NCBI RefSeq assembly: GCF_030696805.1
Contig: NZ_JAUYRO010000096.1
Coordinates: 95,164-159,163 of the forward strand
Length of the DNA: 64,000 nt
Direction: 5' to 3'
DNA from: Methyloversatilis sp.
GTDB taxonomy: Bacteria > Pseudomonadota > Gammaproteobacteria > Burkholderiales > Rhodocyclaceae
Shown here: positions 57,108 through 64,000 of the stretch, piece by piece
Position numbering within the stretch: position 1 is the first letter of the stretch
Layout of the letters: each line of letters begins with the position of its first letter
Translations under genes and position numbers: made by a program
Notes under the pieces: model-generated
The model's input: only the letters and a program-made list of their open reading frames with translations
Databases searched by the model: none
What the model was told of the DNA's origin: nothing

Positions 57108-58372
57108 AGTTGCTGAAGTTCCTGCTGTGGCTGGTGCCGCTGACGCTGCTGCTTGCACTGGCCGCCGTCATCGGCGCGGTGTCGCTGATGGTCGATGCCA
57201 ATCCGGCACTGCCCGAGCCGCCGGCGGTGTCGCCGGAAGCGGCCGAAAAGCTGCTTCAGCAACTCGCCCTGAACGACCCGCGCCGCCTGCGCACCGGTCA
57301 GCGCAGCGAAATCCGGCTCGACACGGCTGACCTGCAGCTGCTGGCGCATGAAGCGGGCCGCCGGCTGCCGGCGACCCGGCTCGATCTGCAGCCGGACGCC
57401 GGCGGAATGAACATCGCGGCCAGCACCCAGGTGCCGGCGATATCGCGCTGGGTCAATGTGCAGGCGCGTGTGGCGGTGTCAGACACCGGCCAGCCGGCGC
57501 TCGACACCCTCCGTATCGGTCAGCTCACCGTACCTGACTTCATCGCGCAGCCGCTGGTGGGCCGCGCCGTGCCGAGGGTGCTGGAGATGGCCGGCGTCGG
57601 CATCGATCCGCAGCGCTTCATCGACCTGCTCGACCGGGTGCAGATCAGTCCGGCGGGCATCGCACTGAACTACGTCTGGTCGACCGAACTGTGGAAGGAA
57701 GGTGTGCAGTCGATGCTGCCGGCCGGCGAAGCCGAACGGCTCGGCTTTTATCACGAGGCGCTGGTGAAGGTCGTGGTGGGCATGCGCAAGGACGGCGACA
57801 GCGAACTGCTGCGTGCGATGCAGGCGCTGTTTGCGCTGGCCGGACAGCGTTCCGGCGATGGCGACGCCCTGGCGGAACAACGGTCCGCCGTGCTCGCTCT
57901 CGCGCTTTTCGTCAATGGCCGCCACCCGCGCGATCTGGTGCCGCAGGCTGCCGAATGGCTGCCTGTGCCGCGGCTCAGCCTGACGCTGCGCGGGCGGGAG
58001 GATCTGTCGCAGCACTATGTCGGGTCTGCCCTGCTCGCCCTGCACGCGGGCGCCGGCTGGGCCGATGCCATCGGCCTGTCGAAGGAGGTGCGCGATGCGC
58101 AGGTCGGCAGCGGCTTCTCCTTCACCGACCTGCTGGCCGACCGCGCCGGCACCCGGCTGGGCGAACAGATTGCCGCCGGCCGCGGCAACGTTTCGCAGCG
58201 CTTTGCGGCCGGTCTGCCGGTCGATGAAGTGCTGCCACCGATCGATGGCCTGCCCGAATTCATGCCGGAGGAAGAGTTTCTCCGGCGATTTGGTGGCATC
58301 GGTGCCCCCGCCTACCAGGCCGTGATCGACGACATCGAGGCACGCCTCGAAAAACTGGAGTTGTACCGGTGA
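57104..58372 (+). CDS. Membrane-anchored protein of unknown function, first gene with the SMC-like operon
   Basis: A 422-residue protein not recognised. It has one N-terminal membrane helix ([20 protein letters not shown], about residues 7-26) and a large, probably periplasmic domain ending in [21 protein letters not shown]. The GTG start overlaps the prfB stop by GTGA, and its stop overlaps the next gene by ATGA. It is thus translationally coupled to both release factor 2 and the kleisin-like gene. Confidence 0.75.
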   Translation: MKLLKFLLWLVPLTLLLALAAVIGAVSLMVDANPALPEPPAVSPEAAEKLLQQLALNDPRRLRTGQRSEIRLDTADLQLLAHEAGRRLPATRLDLQPDAGGMNIAASTQVPAISRWVNVQARVAVSDTGQPALDTLRIGQLTVPDFIAQPLVGRAVPRVLEMAGVGIDPQRFIDLLDRVQISPAGIALNYVWSTELWKEGVQSMLPAGEAERLGFYHEALVKVVVGMRKDGDSELLRAMQALFALAGQRSGDGDALAEQRSAVLALALFVNGRHPRDLVPQAAEWLPVPRLSLTLRGREDLSQHYVGSALLALHAGAGWADAIGLSKEVRDAQVGSGFSFTDLLADRAGTRLGEQIAAGRGNVSQRFAAGLPVDEVLPPIDGLPEFMPEEEFLRRFGGIGAPAYQAVIDDIEARLEKLELYR

Positions 58373-59667
58373 GCGCGGGCGACTTCCTGATCGATCCTGC
58401 GGCGGGCTTTGCCGACTTTCTCTCGCCCGGCGTCAGCCCCGGCGACCTGCCCGAACTTGACCGGCTGGCACGCGCGCGGCCCCTGCTGTCCGCCTTCACG
58501 ACGCTGTTCCACGGCTCGGAATCCGAGGTGCTGCTGCGCGTGCTGGTGCTGGGCGAGATCGGCCGCACGGCCGACGCGCCGCGCTGGTCGCCCGAGGCGC
58601 TGCGCGCACGCTTCGCCTTCATCGACCCGGTCAAGCTGGAAACCGTGCTGCGCCGCCTGCGCGACCACGCCCTGCTGCGCGTCGTCGACAGTCAGTACCA
58701 GCTGTCCGACATCGGCCGCAACGCGTGCGCGGCGCTGGCCATGCTGCTCGAACTGTCCGGCGACGAAGATGTGGAGCTGGGCTTCCTGACCGCACAGATC
58801 GCCGGCCTGCAGGCGGTCGATGGCGACACCGGCGACGCGCTGCAGCACCTGCTGGGCAAGCTGAACGATCTCACGCTGCACTTCGAGGACGCGATCGCCT
58901 CCGGGTCGGAATTCCGCATCATCGCGGCGCGCCGCCGTCTGGACGCCAACGGCCGCTGGCTGGAACGGGGCACCGCGCTGCTGCGCGACCTGCTGGCCGA
59001 TGACGACCTGCCGTTCGAGCGGGCCCGGCTGGCGCAGCGCATCGGTCTGGCGCAGTCGCGCCTCGCGCGGGTGGACGCCTCGTTCCAGCGCGCACTGAAC
59101 AAGATCGAATCGCAGCGCGTGACGCTGGGTGGCTCCGGCATTTCATCATCCGATGTCGCGGGCTGGCTGCGCCGGCTCGACAGCGCGGCACTCGCCGGGC
59201 TGGCGGCCGACGCGCTTGCGCCCTGCCCCGACCTCACGCTGCTGGCGGGTGACCACGAACTGCTGGACCGCGCAGAACCCACGCTGTCCGCCGAGCCGGT
59301 CAGCGACACCACAACCGCGCTGCCGGCGCCTGACGACGCACCGGTCGCCGCCCAACCGCCGGCGGAAGACCTGCACCTGCTCGAACGTTTCGCGCATCGC
59401 CTTGGCGCCCTGCCCGGCCCGGTCGCGCTGGCCGATGTGATTCCGGGCAGCGGTTTCGCGCAGGCGTCCTACCGCATGTCGCTGCTCGCGCTGCTGCGTG
59501 ACGCCGGAGCAGGCGGCGACCCGGCGGTCGAAGCCGGCGCAGGCCCGGTTGCCGACTTCCTGCGCCTGGCGGTCGACGTGCGCTTCACCGAAGAATTGCA
59601 GTCGCTGACCGACGACGACATCGCTGCGATCACGGTCGGCGAAGTGCTGCCGAGGGGCGCGTCGTGA
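58369..59667 (+). CDS. MukF/MksF/JetA-like kleisin subunit candidate
   Basis: A 432-residue soluble, largely helical protein. The N-terminal 130 residues look like a winged-helix domain (EALRARFAFIDPVKLETVLRRL split around LRDHALLRVV). A long helical middle section (about 150-290) follows, then a Pro/Ala linker and a C-terminal helical domain. Individual motifs are weak. The call rests mainly on its place before a KITE-sized protein and an SMC-like ATPase, the kleisin-KITE-SMC order of MukFEB, MksFEB and JetABC operons. It overlaps the upstream gene by ATGA. Confidence 0.6.
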   Translation: MSAGDFLIDPAAGFADFLSPGVSPGDLPELDRLARARPLLSAFTTLFHGSESEVLLRVLVLGEIGRTADAPRWSPEALRARFAFIDPVKLETVLRRLRDHALLRVVDSQYQLSDIGRNACAALAMLLELSGDEDVELGFLTAQIAGLQAVDGDTGDALQHLLGKLNDLTLHFEDAIASGSEFRIIAARRRLDANGRWLERGTALLRDLLADDDLPFERARLAQRIGLAQSRLARVDASFQRALNKIESQRVTLGGSGISSSDVAGWLRRLDSAALAGLAADALAPCPDLTLLAGDHELLDRAEPTLSAEPVSDTTTALPAPDDAPVAAQPPAEDLHLLERFAHRLGALPGPVALADVIPGSGFAQASYRMSLLALLRDAGAGGDPAVEAGAGPVADFLRLAVDVRFTEELQSLTDDDIAAITVGEVLPRGAS

Positions 59668-59672
59668 TGCGG

Positions 59673-59693
59673 CTGCGTCCTGCATGGACGCAG
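59673..59693. other. Hairpin between the kleisin-like and KITE-like genes
   Basis: CTGCGTCC pairs with GGACGCAG over a 5-base loop six bases after the stop at 59667. No T-run follows, so read-through to the next gene is likely. Confidence 0.4.
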
Positions 59694-59782
59694 CAACACG
59701 GGAGAGCGGCCGCTGTCCCGACGGTGTCCTCCGCCCTTGACCGGACCCTGCCGCGTCGATCTGCAGCAGGTCCTTTGAACTG

Positions 59783-60490
59783 ATGGATATGGAAACAGAA
59801 CTTCGCACCCTCACCGCGCGCCTGCTGGCGCACCGCTCGATGCCGCGCACCGACCGGCTGGCCCGCCGCGCCCTGGTTGATGACGGCTTCCGACATGCGC
59901 TCGACCAGCGGCTCGCCGCGGTCGGCCTGCAGCTGTTCGACAACCCTTATGCCGCGCACATCGCAGTCGGCATCGCCGACGACATGCGCGAACCGGTGTT
60001 CGGACAGGCGCGCGAATACGCCGCCAGCAATGTCGGGCTGATGCGCGACGAACTGGCCTGGCTGATGGTGATCTGGTCGCTGATTGTGCTGCCCAAGCGC
60101 GAACGCCAGGTCAGCCGGCGCGCACTGAACGACGAAGGGCAGGACGACATGTTCGGCGCCGAACAACCGGTCGAGCACGGCGACTCGGTATCGGGCGCAC
60201 TGACCGAAGCTTCGCTGGTGGCCGACTTCGGTGCCCGGCTTGGTGGCATCACGAAGCTCAGATTCACACTCGGCAAGCTGTCACGTCTCGGATTCATCGA
60301 GCGGCGCAACGGCCTGGTGTTCGAAGGCCCGCTGCTCGACGTGCTGCTCGACTACCGCATCCTGGCCGACCGCGTCATACACGGCACGCTGGCCGACGTG
60401 CTCACCGGCGCCGGCCACGCCATGCCCGAAGCGAATGCCTTCGAACTGGCCGCCGCGGCCGCCGCCGCCGACGACGAGGCCGAAGCATGA
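59783..60490 (+). CDS. MukE/MksE/JetB-like KITE subunit candidate
   Basis: A 235-residue protein. Two winged-helix-like regions fit a KITE protein (LMRDELAWLMVIWSLIVLPK and LTEASLVADFGARLGG, then KLRFTLGKLSRLGFIE). The C-terminus is an Ala/Glu-rich tail. KITE proteins dimerise and bind the kleisin and DNA. Identification rests on size, predicted fold and order between kleisin-like and SMC-like genes. Confidence 0.62.
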   Translation: MDMETELRTLTARLLAHRSMPRTDRLARRALVDDGFRHALDQRLAAVGLQLFDNPYAAHIAVGIADDMREPVFGQAREYAASNVGLMRDELAWLMVIWSLIVLPKRERQVSRRALNDEGQDDMFGAEQPVEHGDSVSGALTEASLVADFGARLGGITKLRFTLGKLSRLGFIERRNGLVFEGPLLDVLLDYRILADRVIHGTLADVLTGAGHAMPEANAFELAAAAAAADDEAEA

Positions 60491-60556
60491 CTCGCCCGTC
60501 CCTGGCCGGCGCGCGCCCCGCCTGTGATCAGGCACCTGTCGATGATTGCAGTCTGT

Positions 60557-60630
60557 ATCGCGGGCAGGGCCCGCTCCTACGAAAGGCAAACACAGGCGTG
60601 GTTGTTGTAGGAGCCTGCCCTGCAGGCGAT
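60557..60630. repeat. REPIN between the KITE-like and SMC-like genes
   Basis: Two inverted REP units face each other: 60557-60580 (reverse complement GTAGGAGCGGGCCC then TGCCCGCGAT) and 60607-60630 (GTAGGAGCCTGCCCTGCAGG then CGAT). Each unit is itself a small hairpin. The form matches the GTAGGAGC REPs known from Pseudomonas. The rest of the 228-bp gap shows no gene. Confidence 0.88.
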
Positions 60631-60718
60631 ACGCCCGTCGATCATCGGCAGGCGGCTGATCACCGCCACCCTCTCTGCCACCGCCCACTCACTTCTCACG
60701 CACGCTGACGAGCCACCC

Positions 60719-63508
60719 ATGTTCCACATCAAGCAACTCGAACTGGTGCACTGGGATTTCTGGCGGCGCTTCACGCTGCCGCTCGATGCACAGATCATCA
60801 CCATCGTCGGCCCGAATGGTTCGGGCAAGACCACGCTGCTCGATGCGCTGCGCACGCTGTTTGCGCTGCGCTGTTCCGGCAAGCGCGACTTCCGGCGCTA
60901 CGTGCGGCGCGGCGAGCACGACTACGCATGGATCCGCGCGGTCGTCGCCAATGTGGCCAGCGGCACCGGCAAGCGGCCGTTCTTTCCGTGCATCCACGAC
61001 GAGGTCACGCTGGCCTGCCGCATCAAGCGCGCCGGCGGCGACTGGACGCGCGACTACGCCATCCTCGACGGCGATGTCGCGATCGAAACACTGGAATCCG
61101 GCGGCGAATGGACCGGCCTGCGCGACTACCAGAACCGCCTTGCGTGGGGCGGGCTGACCCCGGCCATCGCCAAGGTGCTGTCGCTGGAACAGGGCGACAC
61201 CGACAAGCTGTGCGAATACTCGCCGCGCGCCCTGCTCGACCTGGTGTTCGACGTGTTCGGCGACAAGGAGGTGCTGGATAACTATCAGGCTGCGCGCGAG
61301 GAACAGAAAGGCGCCGAACGCGAACTCGAAGGCATCGGCCTCGACCTCGAACGGCTGCGTGCGCAGGCTGAAGCCAAGCGGCTCGAAGCCGACAATTACC
61401 GGCAGTGGAAGCAGCACGCCGATGAGGTGCTGGCGCTGGAAACGGAAATCGTGCCGCGGCTCGAAGTCGCCGAACTGACGCGCGACATGTCGAACGAGCG
61501 CGGCGACCTTGCCCGCCTGCGCGACGACCTGCGCTGGCTGGGTCGCGAACAGGCCACGCTGACGGCGCGGCTGGCCGCGGTGACGAGCGAACGTGAAACT
61601 GCGGTTGCTGCACTGGCCGAGGTGCGCGCCGACGAGCAGCAGGCGGAAGCGCGCCAGTTGGCAGCGCACGATGCGCTGCGCGATGTCGAGCGGCTGCTCG
61701 ACGAAGAACGCAAGCTGCGCGAGCGGGTGGCCAGCGAACACGGCGCCGATGCACTGACGCTCGAAGCCGAACATGCCGCAGCCGAAGCGCTTGCTGCGAA
61801 GCTGGCGGGCGACGAGCGCGTGCTGGTGGCGAAGTTCGAAGACAAGGCCGAACAGCTGCGCGCCGCCCAGGAACGACGCGGCGCACCCGGTGACGCCGAG
61901 GTGAGCGCCTTCCGCACGAAGCTGGATGAAGCCGGCATCGCACACCGCGTGCTGTCCGATGTGGTCGAAGTGACCGACGTCGCCTGGCAGGCGGCACTCG
62001 AAGCCGTACTGCGGCCCTACCGCCATCTGGTGCTGCTGGAGCGCGAAGACGACCGCCACGCTGCGTGGGCGCTCGGCGAACAGGCGCGATTCCGCCACTT
62101 CATTGTGGCCGAACGCGAAACCGTGATGTCGGCGCGTGCCGGCTCGCTGGCCGAAGTCGTGCGCTTTGCCGCTGCGGTACCGCGCTGGCTCGCGGATCTG
62201 CTGGGCCGCATGCAGCGCGTGGACAGCGCCGATGCCGCGCGCCATCTGCCGCGCGACACCGAATGGATCACTCGCGACGGCTATCACCGCGAGCGGCGCG
62301 GCGCGCGCCACCTCGGTCGTCCGGCCGAATTCCACTTCGGCGAACTGGCCCGGCAGGCGCGCATCGAGCAGTTGGGGCGCGACATCGCCGAACTCGACGC
62401 GTCGCGTCGCACGCTCAGCCCCGAGCTGGACCGGGTACGCCAACAGGTGACCGCCATGCGCGCCCGCCTGCTCGGCCTGCAGTCGGCCAGCCTGCTGGCG
62501 CTGCGCAGCAACGAATTTGCGCAGGCCCGTGCCGCCTTGCCCGGTGCGCGCTCCGACAGCGACCAGACCCTCACCGCGCGCGATGCCGCCCGGCACGAAG
62601 TCGAGCGCCTGCGCGAAAACCTGACCGGCATCGACACCGAAATCGATCGCAGGCGGCGCGAGCTGAATGCCACCGGCACGCGCCTGCGCGATCTGACGCA
62701 GCAACTGACACCTCGCCGCACCGAACAGGCGCAGCGACTGGTGGCGCTGCGCACGCGCCGCCGTGGCATGCCGGCGCACTGGCTCGATGCACGCGAACTT
62801 GCCCAGCTGACCGAACGTTACGGCGACGCCCGCGCCGCCCGGCGCGAACTGGGTCGCCTGCGCGACCTGCTGGCCACCGGCGACTGGGTCACCGACCCGT
62901 CCGCGCTGACGCTGCGCGACCGGCTGAAGGACGACCTCGCGCGGCGAGAGCAGGACTACGCCAGCCGCCAGGGATACTGCGCCACGGCCCGCCGTCACAC
63001 CGACGACGCACGCGCCGCCTACATTGCCAAGCTGCGCGCCACCGTGCGCCAGTACGGCAAGAACCTGCGCGCCTTGGGCGAACTGGCCAACGTGGGTGTG
63101 GACTGCGGCGCACCGCCGCTGGACAACGACGATCTGGCGCTCGCCCAGGCCGGGCTGGACGTGAGTTTCGACTTCGACCGCAAGGGCGCGGTCGGCCTGA
63201 ACGACGGCGAGGCGTCCGGCGGTCAGCAGGTGATGAAGTCGCTCATCCTGCTGATCGCATTGCTGATGGACGACACGCGACCCGGTGGCTTCGTATTCAT
63301 CGACGAACCGTTCGCGCATCTGGACGTCGCCAACATCGACCGCGTCGGCCGCTTCCTCGGCGCCACCCGTGCGCAGTACCTCATCACCACCCCGGTGACG
63401 CACAACGCCAACGTGTTCGCCCCGTCCCAGCTGACACTGGTCACCAGCAAGAAGTCACCCACCGAAAGCTGGGCACCGCCGATCGGCATCCTGAAGCGCG
63501 CGAAATGA
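60719..63508 (+). CDS. SMC-like ATPase, MukB/MksB/JetC class candidate
   Basis: A 929-residue protein with split ABC ATPase head. Walker A is GPNGSGKT (31-38), the signature region is LNDGEASGGQQ (827-837) and Walker B is FVFIDEP (858-864) followed by HLD. Between the heads lie two long coiled coils (about 180-395 and 545-760) around a hinge-like domain (about 400-540, with VLSDVVEVTDVAWQAALEAVL). It is shorter than MukB and of the size expected for small-armed Mks or Wadjet SMC proteins. No topoisomerase-like nuclease (JetD/MksG) is seen before the window ends. Confidence 0.8.
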   Translation: MFHIKQLELVHWDFWRRFTLPLDAQIITIVGPNGSGKTTLLDALRTLFALRCSGKRDFRRYVRRGEHDYAWIRAVVANVASGTGKRPFFPCIHDEVTLACRIKRAGGDWTRDYAILDGDVAIETLESGGEWTGLRDYQNRLAWGGLTPAIAKVLSLEQGDTDKLCEYSPRALLDLVFDVFGDKEVLDNYQAAREEQKGAERELEGIGLDLERLRAQAEAKRLEADNYRQWKQHADEVLALETEIVPRLEVAELTRDMSNERGDLARLRDDLRWLGREQATLTARLAAVTSERETAVAALAEVRADEQQAEARQLAAHDALRDVERLLDEERKLRERVASEHGADALTLEAEHAAAEALAAKLAGDERVLVAKFEDKAEQLRAAQERRGAPGDAEVSAFRTKLDEAGIAHRVLSDVVEVTDVAWQAALEAVLRPYRHLVLLEREDDRHAAWALGEQARFRHFIVAERETVMSARAGSLAEVVRFAAAVPRWLADLLGRMQRVDSADAARHLPRDTEWITRDGYHRERRGARHLGRPAEFHFGELARQARIEQLGRDIAELDASRRTLSPELDRVRQQVTAMRARLLGLQSASLLALRSNEFAQARAALPGARSDSDQTLTARDAARHEVERLRENLTGIDTEIDRRRRELNATGTRLRDLTQQLTPRRTEQAQRLVALRTRRRGMPAHWLDARELAQLTERYGDARAARRELGRLRDLLATGDWVTDPSALTLRDRLKDDLARREQDYASRQGYCATARRHTDDARAAYIAKLRATVRQYGKNLRALGELANVGVDCGAPPLDNDDLALAQAGLDVSFDFDRKGAVGLNDGEASGGQQVMKSLILLIALLMDDTRPGGFVFIDEPFAHLDVANIDRVGRFLGATRAQYLITTPVTHNANVFAPSQLTLVTSKKSPTESWAPPIGILKRAK

Positions 63509-63574
63509 AGCATAGCGACAACAGCCGCTGCGTCACCGCAGTCAGGATCGAGATGGTCGTTGATCCACACACGC

Positions 63575-63649
63575 ATCGCCTGCAGGGGCAGGCTCCTACG
63601 AAAAACAGCGACAGTCTTGCCCTTCGTAGGAGCCTGCCCCGCAGGCGAT
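63575..63649. repeat. REPIN downstream of the SMC-like gene
   Basis: Inverted REP units at 63575-63599 and 63626-63649 (GTAGGAGCCTGCCCCGCAGG then CGAT) flank a 26-base spacer. It is closely similar to the REPIN at 60557. Confidence 0.88.
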
Positions 63650-64000
63650 CCCGGTCTCCGAACACGCGACGGCGCTCGATCAACGTGCGGATCGCGGACG
63701 GGGTCCGCTCCTACGAAAAACGCCGCCAGCTGTGAAGTCTTCGCGGTTTTCGTAGGAGCCGTCCCACGGTCGGCCCTGCATGGCCGACCGGCTATGCGGG
63801 CGGCGAGCAATGCTAGCCGAAACCCCCGCTCCGCCCCCGCAGGCGATCCCGGTCTCCGAACACGCGACGGCGCTCGATCAACGTGCGGATCGCGGACGGG
63901 GTCCGCTCCTCCGAAAAACGCCGCCAGTTGTGAAGCCTTCACGGTTTTCGTAGGAGCCTGACTCTCCGAACACGCGACGGCGCTCGATCAACGTGCGGAT
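63641..64000. repeat. Direct-repeat array built on REP units
   Basis: A block of about 95 bases starting GCAGGCGATCCCGGTCTCCG recurs at 63641 and 63839 (period 198), and a third, partial copy starts near 63963 and runs off the window. Each full block ends in a REP (63691-63714; a variant at 63889-63912 with CTCC for CTAC) and CGCCGCCAG. Further REP halves start at 63752 and 63950. No gene was seen in 63509-64000. Confidence 0.88.

Noticed and set aside
60689..63403. 904-codon minus-strand open frame
   Set aside because: Antisense shadow of the SMC-like gene, rich in His/Arg/Gly with no domain.
58369..63508. A complete Wadjet (JetABCD) defence system
   Set aside because: No topo VI-like JetD is seen within the window; it may lie beyond 64000, so completeness cannot be claimed.
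63641..64000. Regularly spaced repeats resembling a CRISPR array
   Set aside because: Repeat blocks are about 95 bases, spacing is irregular, the repeats contain REP hairpins and there are no cas genes.

Overview
The window looks like a chromosomal segment of a high-GC betaproteobacterium. The gene mix points to a facultative methylotroph of the Rhodocyclales, Methyloversatilis or a close relative: an ndk-rlmN-pilF-rodZ-ispG-hisS-yfgM housekeeping block, a PHA operon, tetrahydromethanopterin/methanofuran (C1) biosynthesis genes, an EpsA-type (XrtB/PEP-CTERM) regulator and an aromatic-ketone carboxylase operon. This assignment is an inference from gene content; there is no rRNA in the window.

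Layout. 1-6529 (minus): ndk, rlmN, pilF, rodZ-like, ispG, hisS and truncated yfgM, mostly with overlapping stops and starts. 6675-9670 (plus): a GbsR/MarR-type regulator with a perfect 18-bp palindrome at its promoter, then cydAB of the short Q-loop (CIO) type. 9892-16088: a soluble PAS-PAS chemoreceptor, a giant DUF748/AsmA-like protein (minus) and a GGDEF cyclase. 16200-16518: tRNA-Ala, tRNA-Glu and tRNA-Asp (minus) with promoter and terminator. 16641-24209 (minus): phaC, two phaB copies, phaR, a GNAT acetyltransferase, rimO and a FAD-linked oxidase. 24454-29935: a small membrane protein, a ZIP transporter, pgeF and rluD. rluD is divergent from bamD and the two start codons overlap. A universal stress protein and an orphan NtrC-type regulator follow.

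29936-30417 is a repeat-rich gap with a 251-bp tandem duplication that has copied the tail of the next gene. 30418-35785 (minus) is a tightly overlapping methylotrophy operon: AcoR-like sigma-54 activator, flavoprotein, dihydropteroate-synthase-like protein, DUF447 protein and MfnB-like synthase. 36013-37631 holds an EpsA-type LuxR regulator and an ankyrin-repeat protein.

37886-52807 is the most distinctive region. It has an AcoR/AcxR-like sigma-54 activator, a CobW/COG0523 metallochaperone GTPase, a TetR regulator divergent from a HpaB/4-hydroxybutyryl-CoA-dehydratase-superfamily protein, an isochorismatase-fold hydrolase, and a five-gene acetophenone-carboxylase-like operon (apcABCDE order). 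The operon is preceded by a textbook sigma-54 promoter with an IHF consensus site and an upstream palindrome. A strong terminator follows the operon.

52981-55641: a decayed copy of a beta-propeller gene tail, a chemoreceptor with almost no periplasmic domain, and the intact beta-propeller gene. 56003-63508: prfB with its programmed frameshift, then a likely operon of an unknown membrane-anchored protein and three genes in the order kleisin-like, KITE-like and SMC-like ATPase (MukFEB/Mks type). Pseudomonas-style REPIN repeats lie inside that operon and fill the last 500 bases.
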